Below, piece after piece: positions 26,136 through 38,661 of a DNA stretch of 64,000 nucleotides. A model generated the notes under the pieces. The model made no database searches, was not told the origin of the DNA, and was given only the letters and a program-made list of their open reading frames with translations. Origin of the DNA: Hemicentrotus pulcherrimus (taxonomy: Eukaryota > Echinodermata > Echinoidea > Camarodonta > Strongylocentrotidae). Within the stretch, counting starts at the first letter, position 1. Each line of letters begins with the position of its first letter. The stretch covers positions 337,638 through 401,637 of the forward strand of contig BEXV01000071.1 in assembly GCA_003118195.1 (NCBI GenBank), written 5' to 3'. Made by a program: the position numbers and the translations under genes.

Positions 26136-29100
26136 TCCCCTTAAACATGATTCATGTAGTCTAGTCACCCTATTCCCAATATCCCTTTACATCCGTCAGT
26201 CCTTCATTTATCGCCATGAAACATTCCGATAGAGCCTTATGCATTCATTAGCATATACAACACTATTCCTAATGTTCAAGAACAGAATTGGCGTCACTGA
26301 AGTGGCGATTCATATTTCATCCTGCAAGTAGTCAGCGTCATCCGACATTTACGACACATCTAGAGCGTTCAAGGAATGAATGGTCTCACAAAAAGGTGTC
26401 AAGTACATCAGAGACGATTATGTTGTCACATTTATTCCAACTAAAGCTTAACTAAAAATCTAGAGGCGGCGCCATCATTTGTAGATCCCGTCTTATCTCG
26501 TGTAAGAGTGATTTGTCTGCAATTCATAGCTGTCCATAAATATGATATATGGACCTGTGTGTGAACTTTCATATGTATAACTTTAGCAAGGGTTTTCATT
26601 GTGGTGGCTTCAGCATGTCAAATGAACATGATATTTATGAGGATTTTTTGCAATTCAGACACCATTTGTCTTCTTGAACTGGCTTAGAATAATCAACAGA
26701 GAGAGTGAATTATTGAGAAGCAATTTGCCTCAGGAATTTGGAGTGACGACAACTGATGGAACCCTGTGAGTTAACGCATATATTCATGTATGAGAAGCAC
26801 TTTGGTGACGCTTTTCTAGTTTCAAGAATCTATGAAAAAAAGGAATATTATTATATCTACTCAATAGTTAACTTTTATAGATATTTGTAATGATAGACGA
26901 AGGGGATTTTAGGAAGTGAGTAGGGACAATGAAGACCCACACATAGAGGCTTTGTTGAGGATTGGGAGGGGGCGGGGCGCACCAGGTCCCTAGATATAAG
27001 AGTTTTATACAAGTGAAAACTGAAGAGAAAAAAGGAAATCGTTTAAAAGTTAAAATGGGGGTACGGTATACACCCCACCTCTCTCACAATGCCCCTATAG
27101 CAAGCCACTTGCCTCAATTGCATTGTGATTAGAGACCTGATCGTTGCGTCCCCGATAAGAGCTAGTTTGGAAGTGCCACTATGATGTGTGAGAGAGAGAG
27201 AGAGCAAATAAAATATTGTATGTCGTAGAAGGATACTGCGGTTTTAACATTGGCGTCAGGATTTCCTTCCCTCGGGAACCTTTATCATCCTCCTTCACCA
27301 CTAATAATTGGCGTGTTCCAGAAAACTAAGCGTGCCCTCACTTAAAAGCCTGGATGGATTTCTATATGGGAGTCAGAAATAGGACACCTTGTTTGAAGGA
27401 TGTAGTGCTACTACATGACCGTATGAGGCACTCTTCCACGACTTCCACGGTGTGAGACGCCAGGCTTGAAAGGTTTGGACAAAACTTTATCAAGTGATAG
27501 TGGCTCTAAGGCCAATTGCTAACACTAATCGTAATTCTTTCATCCTACATGTATACCTAATACTTTACCTAGCTCTATCCCAAACGCTATATCTAAACTA
27601 AGATCTTAACCTAAACCTTTATCTTTGGGCAAAGGAAAGACCAATATGTTTTGAAGCGAAAACGGCTGTTTTGAAATCTCATGAGAGTAACATAATATAA
27701 TTTCAAATTTCAATTAATCAGCAACATTAATGATAGACATTGAAATGCTTTCAAACAAGATTAATATTCAGATAATTTGTTTTTCATTGTTCATTCTGCA
27801 ATTCATTTTCTTTGCTATTTCGAAGTAACTAATGTACGCGATAGTTGACAGTTCATCAAGGCAATTCATACCAATGACGAAAAGGAAGATCAATCTTCAT
27901 TTTGTAACGTTACCCCGCGTAATAATCCAGCAATGGTTTTCTGAAATGATGATTGATACGGTACAGCTGTCGTAGAAGACCCATTCGCATCCTCCAAAAG
28001 CGTCAGGTTTCTCTCTTTATGTGACACACAAACAGACAAATAATATCCCTGCATTGAACGACATTGTATTTCTCAACTAAAGGTTTTACCATTAACGCCA
28101 ATAGTCCATCTCAAAATGTCGTGTATAAAAAATTGCTACAAGCAGGTGCAAAAAGGGTAGTCAGGTAGCAACCAAAACCAGAAATGGGTTACTTTGACAG
28201 CACAATAGTTCCGTTGTTTCGGTGCGTATTCTTTGGGGTGATCGGCTCTTGTGGTACACCTGTACATGTAAAAAGCACAGCCTGTGGCAACTATAGGTTA
28301 AATGCGCTTATGTTGAGAAATGTGTTATAGGCGGCACTGAATACTTATCGTCATCTTTCGGATGCATACAACATTTAATTTACTTCAAGTTCTCTAAGAA
28401 AACGAAGAAAAAAACTTATAAATGAAAGACCACAGACGTTTTGATCAATAATGGCATTAAAAAAAATACTTTTACCATTTATTTTACATCCCAATACAAA
28501 GTAAAATGACTCAAGCCATTATTTTATCCTATTAAACATTGTGCTTCATTGACATGCATCGTTATTCATGTATCTGTATTGGGGTTGTTGTCAACATGAG
28601 CAACATAAAATCATGCGACTGAGAATGCGCAAAGAATAATTATTTTTCTGTGAGTTGCTGGTTAATTTTGTGGTGGAAAAGCGATAGCTTCATGACGACG
28701 CTATATACCAAATTTACAGTTGTGGTGTAAAAAACACCTCTTTTAAATTTCAGTGGGATGCCGTACCTGTCCAATATCAAATCACTCTAAAAAAAGATTT
28801 GCAATTTAAAAACATTTATCAAAACTCGAGGGGACAGTTTGTTCAGAAAGACTTAATGCTATTTGAGCCTAGAAACCCAAACCAAATGTGGTACGCCATC
28901 CTTTGGCCAAAAGTAATCGTAGACATTCCGCAATCAATTAACAGAATTTGTGAGTGGTTTAGTGGTTGAACATTTTGCGTTGCAGCTGCTTTTGATCGAC
29001 ATGAACGAGCTAAACCGATTGAAGTAAACAAATAAAAAAATTGCCATACATTTGGAATCATTTTGAAAATAAGATATCGATAATCAAATAATAGCGATGC

Positions 29101-30788
29101 AAATTATACACCTATCGTACCTTAAATTGGTTCTCATATATTATTTATACATCATCTAAATTGGCATTCTCAATTTTGATTAAATTACAATCAGTTCTGG
29201 GATGAAAAATTTTGTGTGTCAAGTACGATACTTATTTCATACGATTCTTTTTTTCCGTTGTACTGGCCAAATATTAAACTAATAATGTAATTATGTCGGA
29301 CGTTCGCAAAAAAAAAATCAAACTTGAAGTGGCGCTATTGATATGAGTCTTTTATACATTTTATGAGCAGTGTATTGAACAGATATAAACTCTATGAAAG
29401 TGATCGGTACAACTTAAATGTGGCTATTTTTGTGTGATGAATAGCTCGAATGCAGTTATCTGCAATCATTTCGATAATTCGATAATGATGAATAAGTTCG
29501 ATTACACCCAGCCAAAAAAGACAGACCAAATTATAAGGTAGCTTTAACTGTTCCTATTATTTTCCTTCTTTCATAATTCTAAATGTATGCTCATTTTATG
29601 AAGTTGTTTCGTAAGGAAATATCGGTATCAAATCACAATAGTAATCTGCTTTTTCTGAATTTATAACTCTATAGTTTGGATGATAATTGTTGGATNTTAT
29701 TAAGCCAGGTGGGGTATATTTTTTTAAATGTTACTAGGTATCACGTTTACATTTCGAAACAGATATAACTGACCACTTTCATCATCTTGGGGAATTCAAT
29801 ATTACAATTCTTTTTCACCGAATACTGACTCTTAAAATACAATAAACAGCAATAGGGGCCTCTCTTGGTAATATGATCGACCATTAAAAAAGGAGATAAA
29901 GGCCTGAAGCGGTCAAATTAATCATATTGATTATTATGGAGTGTTTTGTTCATGATACCTCCGGGTTTGTAATTTAAGAAAATACACATATAATACACAT
30001 TTTAATGATTTCCTATTCCGTTACTCCAGGTAATTCTCAGAGCCCGAATAAATCCTGCCTACACTGAATGTTGACGTAAAACTGGGGCAGGTTATGAGAA
30101 AACATATTTAATTTCCCCTTGTTTTATCTGGAAATCGAGAAACTAAAGGAGACTCATTCGTTTATCAAGGAACCAATCTAACATTTAAAAGACCTACTCC
30201 CCCCCCCCTGGAATCACATAATTACATTTGAGACAAAAGTCAACGAAAGTATCTTCAGGATTATGTTATAGCTGTATTCCACCATAGGGAACGCTTTTCC
30301 CCTGCGACAACCAACCGGAAAACAACTGTATTTACTTAATATTATAAATTACTTCATATTTAATAGATTTCTATAAACGATGTTTCATAATCGGATCGAA
30401 TTTATTCTTTCTTCCTTCAAAAGTGGGCTCAAACAGCAGTCATATTTCATGGAGAGTTGTTTATATTATTTTCTATGTATTCAATATTCCTTTCAGTTTT
30501 ATTAAGCGCTGATTAGAGCAAATGTAATATTCCATACACAAATTAAATATGGACATGATTCTAAGTGGGAGAAAGCAGAAAATAATAATTCGATTCATTC
30601 TCACAAAGACGTCATAGCGAGTATATTTTGTGCAGTTGCCCTCGAGGCAATCATGTCACTTTGAGTAATGAGGATACCCTCCAAGTGCTTATATACGTAT
30701 GAAATAAACTGGACAAAGATTTACTTCGTCTAGGAAACGGCCTCTTTATATGAAGGGGCATACATAATGGGAAAGATATATATCTATA
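26136..30788. other. Long non-coding stretch
   Basis: No supported gene in 4.6 kb. It has a GA run near 27188-27204, a C run near 30199-30209, and one undetermined base at 29696. The minus frame at 28843-29061 matches nothing I recognise. Confidence 0.45.
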
Positions 30789-31061
30789 CAGTGTGAGTCA
30801 AAAAAAACTTTACACCTAGGAAATTACTAATAATTTAAAAAATAATTTATGAACAGTGACGTATTATACATCATGTGAAAGAGTATTTTATCCTGAACCG
30901 TTTGGTACCATTTTTAGGGTGGTATGTGTTCACGCTTGGATGAACAGGAGGTATTGTTTGCGAGAGTGCACAAATCGAATTGCGCCAAAGTATTAAATTG
31001 AGAGAATGAATTGAATGTATGAAATGAGATGCATTGCAGATGTTTTTTCAGTAGCAAAGTC

Positions 31062-31147
31062 ACACACACACACACACACAAACGCACACGCACAAATGAA
31101 ACACACATACTAACACATCCACCAACACACACACGCACACACACAAA
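31062..31147. repeat. (CA)n microsatellite inside the fold-back element
   Basis: An interrupted CA array on the plus strand, facing the TG array at 31364-31460 across the element's centre. Confidence 0.9.
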
Positions 31148-31363
31148 CAGACGGTTTATAACTTCATATGTGTTGTGGTTACCTTTTTGGAACCAAGACA
31201 TCATTACGTAATGAACATTTCTGTAAATTTGCACATTTCCCAATTGATATCAAAATGGAATTAAAATTCAGTCATAATGCCATTAAATGAAAGTTTGGTG
31301 CATTAACATGATAATGAATTGTTTCTCCCAAGGGACTCAGTCAGTCTGCATCTAAATTTGCTA

Positions 31364-31460
31364 TGCGTGTGTGCGTGTGTGGGTGTGTGCGTGTGTGTGT
31401 GTGTATGTGTGAATGTGTGCGTGTGTTTGTGTGACTTATTGAGTGTGACTCTGTGTGTGT
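31364..31460. repeat. (TG)n microsatellite inside the fold-back element
   Basis: An interrupted TG array, the inverted counterpart of the CA array at 31062-31147. Confidence 0.9.
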
Positions 31461-31759
31461 TTTGATATGTGTGACATGAATAATTTTGGTAGGGATGTTA
31501 TTTGGATCTGCAAAGACCGAATTAATACCGAAATCCCAATTGTTTTATTCAAACATCATTATTTGGCGCAAGTCGATTTTTGCACTCTCGCAAACAATGC
31601 CTCCTATTTATCCAAGCGTGAACACATACCACCCATGGTACCAAACGATTTGGGATGAAACACTCTTTCATATGGTGTATAATAATTTACTTTTCATAAA
31701 TGATTCTTGAAATTATTAGCATTTTTCTAGGTGTAAAGTTTTTTTTGACTCACACTGTA

Positions 31760-33239
31760 CATTTACTTCTTCAACTATAAATGAAACAGCAAAGACATAT
31801 ATCTCTCAAGAAATAAATCTGGTAAAAATAGAATTATGGTTTTGTTTGTTTGTTTGCTTGATTATTCTTTTTTCTTTTTTTAGACCTCTGAAATATTAAG
31901 TAGAATAACTAGTTTGGCTATGCCCAACGGTTGAAAGTAGGTAGTGTCAGAAATTTGCAGTACTTGGTAGGGATTTTCTCAAAGTGTTTTAAATCCTTAC
32001 AAGTAATTGTTTAGGCAAACATATCAGCCGTATTAAATGCAGCAAACAAATGCATTTTACAGCTTGAAAATATTATTTGTGGGCCGTTGGGTGTCTCAGA
32101 GAAACCCGGATTTTCCTATCTTTCTATTCCAACGCATAGAAGGCCTCATGTAATTTATATATTATTATTATATTATATAATATCATATCATATCCTGCGC
32201 CCCTCAACAAATAGTACTATTGGAGTCACCTCTTGCGCATAGTTTTAACCAGAATCTCAAGGCAGTGTATTATGTATAATACATTTGATTTAAATATCTG
32301 CTGACATCAAAACAAGAATATACCTGCAGCTATATCAAGCTGTCAAAACAAAATAACATAATTCGCATGCACGAGATTTACATTAGGGTCCGCTACACAG
32401 GTTTCGCACTATTTTCCTTAAAGCCTTTCGACATTTTTGTTTTTAAAAATAAGACAAGGTCTCTTATTATCAGAGCTTTTTGGAATTTGATACAGGATTC
32501 ATACTACCTCGATATTTTACCCTTATTTTTTTCTTCTTTCTCATCGCGAAAATAATGCGCCGGTTAAAGAAATCGTCGTTGGAGAATTATCAGTGGAAAT
32601 AATTCTTACATTAATAGAGATTCAGGAAATCGTATTCTAAGTGCGCAAATTGTTGGCATCCTGGGCATTTTTAGCCAACTCTTGAAGTAGGAGTATGTCA
32701 GCTAGCTCAATACCGCCAAGAGTATCCATGTGGACGTATGGATGCAGGAAGAGGAAAATAACAATTTCCAAACACACCGGCTTTTCCCCTATCAGTTTAC
32801 ATTTCTCTTTTAGTTTCAAATCAGATATTGTCTAGCCGAAGGCAATTCCGATGAGAGGATAGCATATTCTATCTCTCCAGCCGGTTGAATGTTTCCAGGT
32901 GATGAATTTCAGTTTCGATACGATGAAACACACGTTGGTATTGTAGATGAAGCACTTTTATCGGTGCTGTTTGAAAATAAACTTGAAAGTCGCAGTTTTC
33001 AAGGTTGACTAGGTCATGGGAAATACAGGTCAAATGCGTAAAATGCGTAAAAATTATCAATTTCGTTACTATGATAGAATAATTTTGTTGATTGATAGAG
33101 TATAACAGCACAAATCATGTCTCGACCTACTTTTTTCTCATGAACTCGCGTTTAGTTCATTCCTGAAAAAATCGACAATTCGACATGAAATTATGAATTT
33201 CAGTAAGCACAAAAGGCTCCATCATCATCCAGGTTACTG
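31760..33239. other. Non-coding stretch
   Basis: Nothing beyond AT-rich sequence, including a TTATATTATAT run near 32155-32190, and short unsupported frames. Confidence 0.45.
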
Positions 33240-33590
33240 ACAGGAAGCAGAGTGTCCACGGTGACAGCACCGTGGAAGATTCGTAAAGTTTACGAAGACC
33301 CTTGACTCTTGAAACCTCTCTAGAGGTCAGGGTTCGATCCTTGCTAAGTGCTTATATCCGGGGATATGTTGTCCCTTTCTCTACCCAGGGCCCCGTCTTA
33401 CAAAGAGTTACGATCGATCCGAATCAATCGTAAGTCCTCCAATCAATCCCAAGTTTACAGTCCCTATCTCTTATGTACATAGTTACGAATGATATCAATC
33501 GCAAATAAGTTACGATTGACGGGGCCCAGGTGTATTAAATAGGTACCTGGCAATGCTGGGATGAAAATATTCACATGGTCCGCAGGAAGA
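33240..33590 (+). mobile_element. tRNA(Ser)-like SINE interrupted by a MITE
   Basis: A tRNA-like head has loop CTTGAAA (a tRNA-Ser UGA-like anticodon loop), a variable-arm-like stem ACCTCT/AGAGGT, and a perfect polymerase III B box GGTTCGATCC at 33331-33340. Downstream is the shared SINE block CTTTCTCTACCCAGGTG, here split by the 136-bp MITE, continuing with TAAATAGGTACCTGG. It is related to the copies at 655-940 and 39960-40140. Confidence 0.65.
33390..33525. mobile_element. 136-bp MITE nested in the SINE, CCAGG duplication
   Basis: Perfect termini GCCCCGTC and GACGGGGC, with subterminal AGTTACGAT present in both orientations. It is flanked by CCAGG at 33385-33389 and 33526-33530. Removing the element and one CCAGG restores CTCTACCCAGGTGTATTAAA, which matches the SINE consensus seen elsewhere in the window. 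Confidence 0.75.
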
Positions 33591-33793
33591 TCAGTTTTTT
33601 TACTGACGTTTTACCGCGGTTGAAATAAGGCCAACTTATTTTCATTATCATTATCCCTGTTGTTCCTATAATTATTAATATTATTATCAGTAGTAGTAGT
33701 AGTAGGAGTAAACAAATGTCCCGAATGAATAGCTGTTTGACAGGATTATTATTCCAATTATAATTCATAGTGTCCGGAACAAGCATGCAAATA

Positions 33794-33812
33794 GGGGGGG
33801 GGGGGGGGGGGG
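33794..33812. repeat. G19 homopolymer
   Basis: Nineteen Gs. Its length is unreliable in any assembly. A short (AGT)n run lies at about 33690-33705. Confidence 0.9.
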
Positions 33813-34511
33813 AACCAGTATCAAACCAATATGACTTTAAACGCAGGATGTTGGTGTAAGTGCACCTCATGAATGAAGAATGAAGATTATAACACAGCAT
33901 GTGTCATCATATGATAAATGGAGCATGAGCTGATGTGTTTATCAATATTTACAATGAGCATTAATAGTGAAAGCTTACCGCCTTTACCATTTGCAAACCG
34001 GGAGCACCTGAGGGATACTCCGTATCTAAACACCATCCGATGACATACGCGGAGATTTCAAGACTCGAGAAATGGAATAATATCTGCGTGCGCTGATTAC
34101 TGACATTCATGATACTCTTAATGTATATTAGACAGACCTAGATTTCAAACTGGGCCTCAGATTCAATTTCATGCGTATTTGTACAAGATGAAACTCCTAT
34201 AATGGTAAGGATATAGACGTTTAGAAAGATTAAGCCATGACGCACTTGCATGAAGATTCGTGAGCTCGTCCTCCGTGCAGGGTTCTATGTTACATTAAAA
34301 AGTATTTATTTTAATGCTAAACATAATCTATTTTCTAGAACGGGGATCGAAGCTTCGCATATGACATGTAAATCCCCTGCTCGATATTGCATCCCTGCAC
34401 AGTTGAATTAAATTGGAAGAAAAAATCTCTCTTTGCATCAAAACGAACGCCAACGAATATAAACAAAGTTTCTTCTCTTATTCATTATTAATGTGCTGTA
34501 TAATTATTTAA

Positions 34512-35024
34512 AGGAGTCACACCAAGAAGCAAAAGTGATTTGAATTGATGCAAAATTCATATCATTGCGAAGGGAAAGCCTTACTGATCAATTACAACAA
34601 TTTTCCTCTTCAAAATATGTTTTNNNNNNNNNNNNNNNNNNNNNNNNNNNNNNNNNNNNNNNNNNNNNNNNNNNNNNNNNNNNNNNNNNNNNNNNNNNNN
34701 NNNNNNNNNNNNNNNNNNNNNNNNNNNNNNNNNNNNNNNNNNNNNNNNNNNNNNNNNNNNNNNNNNNNNNNNNNNNNNNNNNNNNNNNNNNNNNNNNNNN
34801 NNNNNNNNNNNNNNNNNNNNNNNNNNNNNNNNNNNNNNNNNNNNNNNNNNNNNNNNNNNNNNGGGGTTTAAGAAGGGTCTTGAAAAATTGCATTTTACGC
34901 CTCTCCACGATATCTATATGATTTTTCAGCAAATTATTCGTGTTTTTTCAAGAGAAAATCTTTCCATCCATATGTAATTTGTTCTAATTATCAGTTTTTA
35001 GTAAATTTTCTTTGTGTAGCTCCT
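34512..35024. mobile_element. TTAA-flanked MITE spanning an assembly gap
   Basis: Left end TTAA|AGGAGTCACACCAAG and right end, inverted, TTAA|AGGAGCTACACAAAG. TTAA duplications fit piggyBac- or Kolobok-type non-autonomous elements. About 239 bases of the interior are Ns, so its true size and content are unknown. Confidence 0.55.
34624..34862. other. Assembly gap (239 N)
   Basis: Undetermined bases. Reading frames across it are artefacts. Confidence 0.99.
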
Positions 35025-35601
35025 TTAAATACGTTGTGTGTGAGTACGTCGTGCGCGTGTGTGCGTTTGTGTGTATGTGTGCTCGCGCGTTGTACAGATT
35101 GTACGCGTAACCTATTTAAATTGATGCTTTAAATTGGTAAAGACTCGATACCGCCTCCTCCAGAAGTAATCAATTACCAATGAGTTTGGACCACTCCTTC
35201 AACCTGCATTATACGTTTTCTCTGTTGATGCTGCTTTAGATTCAGAATCATATCACTAATAGGTCAATTATTAAGCATGGCCAGGTAATCATTACTAATG
35301 ACCAGTGGTTAGTTATTTGCAGTCAAGTGAATGGGTCAAATCTGAATCAGATTGGACGAGGAGTATGAATACCATTGGTGCTATGGTCCAATGCATGGCA
35401 TATTGACCATGGATGCAGCTGATGGTTTGTGTCGTGGGGTTCAATGGCCGTGTTAGATGTGGCCAATCAAGCAGCTAGACTTTCCAATCTATGAATCAAT
35501 TATTGTAGGGGGGTAAATAGCTCAATATGATACACATGATCTGCCTAACATGATTACCAATCACTCCCCCGCAGCGCCTATACGTAAACTAGATGAAATA
35601 A

Positions 35602-35633
35602 GGAGAGAGAGAGAGAGAGAGAAAGAAAGAAAC

Positions 35634-35664
<31 letters not shown>
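35602..35664. repeat. (GA)n microsatellite ending in a G run
   Basis: GA units with AAAG/AAAC interruptions, ending in about ten Gs. Confidence 0.95.
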
Positions 35665-35937
35665 TTGTCGAAGGATGTAGATGTAGGTCTGTATATTAAG
35701 AAAGATAAATACGAATTAAACCACTTTCATTACTTAGCATATAATTTTACTCTATCTAGTTTTAACTGCTTGAATTGTTCGATTTAAAAGCATGGTGTAG
35801 TTGAAATGTTCCTATTATAATGCTCCAGGCTTCCAGCACAGAAGAACAGTTACCATAAGTATGTATCATGGCATCACGGAACTCTATAGAGTAACTGTAA
35901 TTATACAGCCCGGAAATTTCAATTAAATTCAAGTTCA

Positions 35938-36200
35938 AGTTCAGTTTATTTCACATCCAGTAAAAGACTTACAGCAATATAACATTCAAATACAATAATA
36001 TAAAAACATGGATGACTTGATCTTAACAGTTTTCCAAATAATATAAGCAAAGTGAAAGATTGATAAAAAAGGGGAGAGGGGCAGGAATACAACTGCGCAG
36101 AAAAGAGAGTGAGAGAGACGGACATGAAGAGAACAGGAGGAGCGGGAGAAATCTAAATACAATAGATTTATAATGCTTCTTTCTGTTCTCGTGTTCTAAA
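35938..36200 (-). mobile_element. LINE-like 3' end with (TTGAAC)n tail
   Basis: Read on the minus strand, an AT-rich 3'-UTR-like stretch leads to GATGTGAAATAAACTGAACT and then TTGAAC-type repeats. A polyadenylation signal followed by short tandem repeats is the same plan as the LINE ends at 13793 and 19157, with a different repeat unit, so this is probably another family. No coding sequence remains. Confidence 0.5.
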
Positions 36201-37566
36201 TTTGAATTTCATCATAAGCGTGTTTGAACTTTTGTATCGGCTGGAATTAGCCGATACACCATTAGATTAGATTAAGTAATGTGTATCCATGTCTTCATAT
36301 TCATGTTTACAAATTATGTTCAACTAATCTACGTGCATTTTCCCTTAGAAACACCTCTTACAGCTCAAGGTTTACTTCGTTTCAATCATGATATTTTGAG
36401 ACGCCATGGGCTAATTCATAAACTTTGGCATCATCGAACTATCTATCAATATCTCCTCTCACTTGTCAGTTCATAATACTGGGAATCTGAGTCACTCAGG
36501 TATAGACAGGAACGCGGATTATGTGAAAAATATGCATCCAGCCTCGGAGCCCTGGGGAAATCATTACTTGGTCGAATCGATCTTATTTTTAGAGCAGCCC
36601 CGTTTCAACAGGTAGAAGACAGCGTATCGACTTTGGTATTCATGGTGATGCAAGAAATGGAATTAATTTGATTAACTTTCTAAAGCTATTGCATGAGGTG
36701 TTGCTGGGAGTTTTTTTCTACCCGTGATTGAAGGCAGAACAACATCTCAGACAGCGCTGAGTTGAGAAAAAATACAGGACTTAAGGTGTCAATAAACTAA
36801 ACTACACGTGTAATCATTGTAATATATAGGGAGAGATGATTGTCAGCATTATATTTTAAGTAAGCAATGGCAGAATAAATATTTGCCCTTAGAATTATGT
36901 TGAAATTATTAAAGTTAGGTTATGTGAGCAGAGTGTGACATCGATTTACTTCCTCCTTAGCTTAAAGGGACTGGGTAGCATTGTTGAAGGCTGATGACAA
37001 AAATTGCTTAATTTTTGTATAAAATGTTACTTACTATATTCCTTCTACTGTACTAACCCTCTGACAGGCAAAAAATTCTGAAAAAAACTCTCAAACCACG
37101 AAGATGTCTATGGTTTTCTTTGAAGGCGTCGATGTGAGGCACCCTCTAACAGTGATTAACAGTAAATTCTCCCAACCATTTATGAATTTTCCCAACCGGT
37201 TTTCCAAGAAAAAAAGACATAGAACAGGCTATAAAAAATCTGTCAACACTTAAATGTCTGGAATGGAATGCAGAGCCATTTTATTGCTTTCTGAGATTTC
37301 CATTCACCTAAAAATGTAACAATTGTTCTATAGATCTAGATCTAGACCTAGTTGGGAGAATTAAGGAATCGATCAGATCAGTTTTTCCCAATTTGTACCA
37401 TGAATAATGGTCCGTTTTCACTCAAATTTTCAGATTATCTTTAATTTTACATCTAGCATTGAAGTCACTACCTTAGAACATGACCATGACCATGATCCAA
37501 TTTGGAAATTTATTGCATTCCTTTTTTGCCCTCATCCTAAATATTACCTGGCAATGTTTTCGTAGA
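36201..37566. other. Non-coding stretch
   Basis: TTAAAGGGACTGGGTAGC at about 36962 looks like one end of a TTAA-type MITE, but I could not find the matching end. Nothing else is recognised. Confidence 0.4.
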
Positions 37567-37999
37567 GCGCTCCTCCGAAACACGATCTCATCTGGGTGAC
37601 AAGGGTCGTTTTCATTACGCTCGAGCCCCGCAGATGGTGGTCGTACGCTATCGCTATAAGCTTCAGGTGCACCGGCGAGAAGTAAGGCGATACCCTGATA
37701 GCGACGGTCTCACTCATCCTATCAGGTCCCGTCCGTGCTCCAGCATGCATGCAGATCCACTAAGGAGCATCTCTCCGGAGTATTTAGATGTGTATCATCA
37801 TAACTACTTCCATCTAGAAGACATTCATTCTAAGACCTTGAGGTGTGATCGGTTTTATCAAGGATACCCTGATACGATCGATGCAAGGGGGGTTATCGCA
37901 AGGTTGAAGACCGTTGGAAAGGGTGCCCCGAGACCCAAACATGCAGCGCGATTTCAATCCCACTTTCTTTATCAGATTTTGTTTCACAAGGTCAGGTAA
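37567..37999 (+). other. Open, GC-richer stretch with splice-like edges (possible exon)
   Basis: An island of higher GC content. On the plus strand the frame is open from an acceptor-like TTTTCGTAG (ending 37566) to TAA at 37997-37999, with ATG at 37634 giving 121 residues. A CAG|GTAATT donor-like site lies at the end. The product is basic and His/Arg-rich, with no domain I recognise. The opposite strand also has a 68-residue opening, and the +1 frame is open for much of the start, so base composition alone may explain it. It may be an exon of an unknown gene, an old element or chance. Confidence 0.2.
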
Positions 38000-38339
38000 T
38001 TGTTAAACAACGCCATGTTAGGTTACAGATTACATATCGACATGATCCGAGGGAAAGATAATTCTGTTATTTTTCCATTACTATTAAGAAAATATTTCAT
38101 TTTTAGGACGGGTAAAAGAAAAATTATATATACTTCACTTGAAATGGCATTATAACATACTCTTAAATAGAGGATGGTTTCTCAGGGTATGTAAGTTTCA
38201 TACACAAACAAAAAATCAACTTAGAAATTATGAATCAATGTTCATCAATTTCCTTACCTTTTTCATAGAGTTGCTTGCTGACAAGTTCAGAAATATACAC
38301 AATATCCCGTATAAGACTGGAAGTTAATTTACTCAGTGT

Positions 38340-38640
38340 ACGAGGCATAGAAGACAAATGGGGGAAAATTCGGAAAAAAATAAAATGATCAAAGACGTGG
38401 CGGAAGGAGGACGAAAGAGAGACAGAGAGAGAGAAAGGGAGAGAGAGAGAGAGAGGGGGGAGAAGAGAGGGTAGATGGATTGATAGAGAGAAAGAAATAG
38501 AGAGGGGGATATAGTGATATATGGAGGTAGATAACAAGAAAGTGGGGAGAAGGGGAGACGAGATGATAACAAAAATACAGAGAGATAAACTGTGTAAGAT
38601 GTGCTTGACCGTGTGGAATATCAACGATGAGGAAACAGAC
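38340..38640. repeat. Polypurine GA-rich tract
   Basis: Mostly AG on the plus strand, with GA runs at about 38418-38455. The three overlapping minus frames are Ser/Leu/Pro low complexity and not genes. Confidence 0.7.
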
Positions 38641-38661
38641 GAAAGATGCAAGCAAGCTTAA

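Larger units (their letters stand above)
30789..31757. mobile_element. Fold-back Tc1/mariner-like element
   Basis: 969 bp, flanked by TA on both sides, with identical termini starting CAGTGTGAGTCAAAAAAAAC. The two arms remain clearly alignable as inverted repeats for about 200 bp (for example TGGTATGTGTTCACGCTTGG in both). Inside them are a CA-rich tract (31062-31147) and a TG-rich tract (31364-31460) that are also mirror-placed. TA duplication and the terminus form fit the Tc1/mariner group. There is no transposase reading frame; the frames inside are products of the repeats. Confidence 0.85.

Noticed and set aside
30914..31243. 109-residue Cys/Val-rich minus frame
   Set aside because: Encoded by the CA microsatellite and arm of the fold-back element.
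36962..37500. TTAAAGGGACTGG end of a possible MITE
   Set aside because: No matching inverted terminus was found, so boundaries cannot be given.
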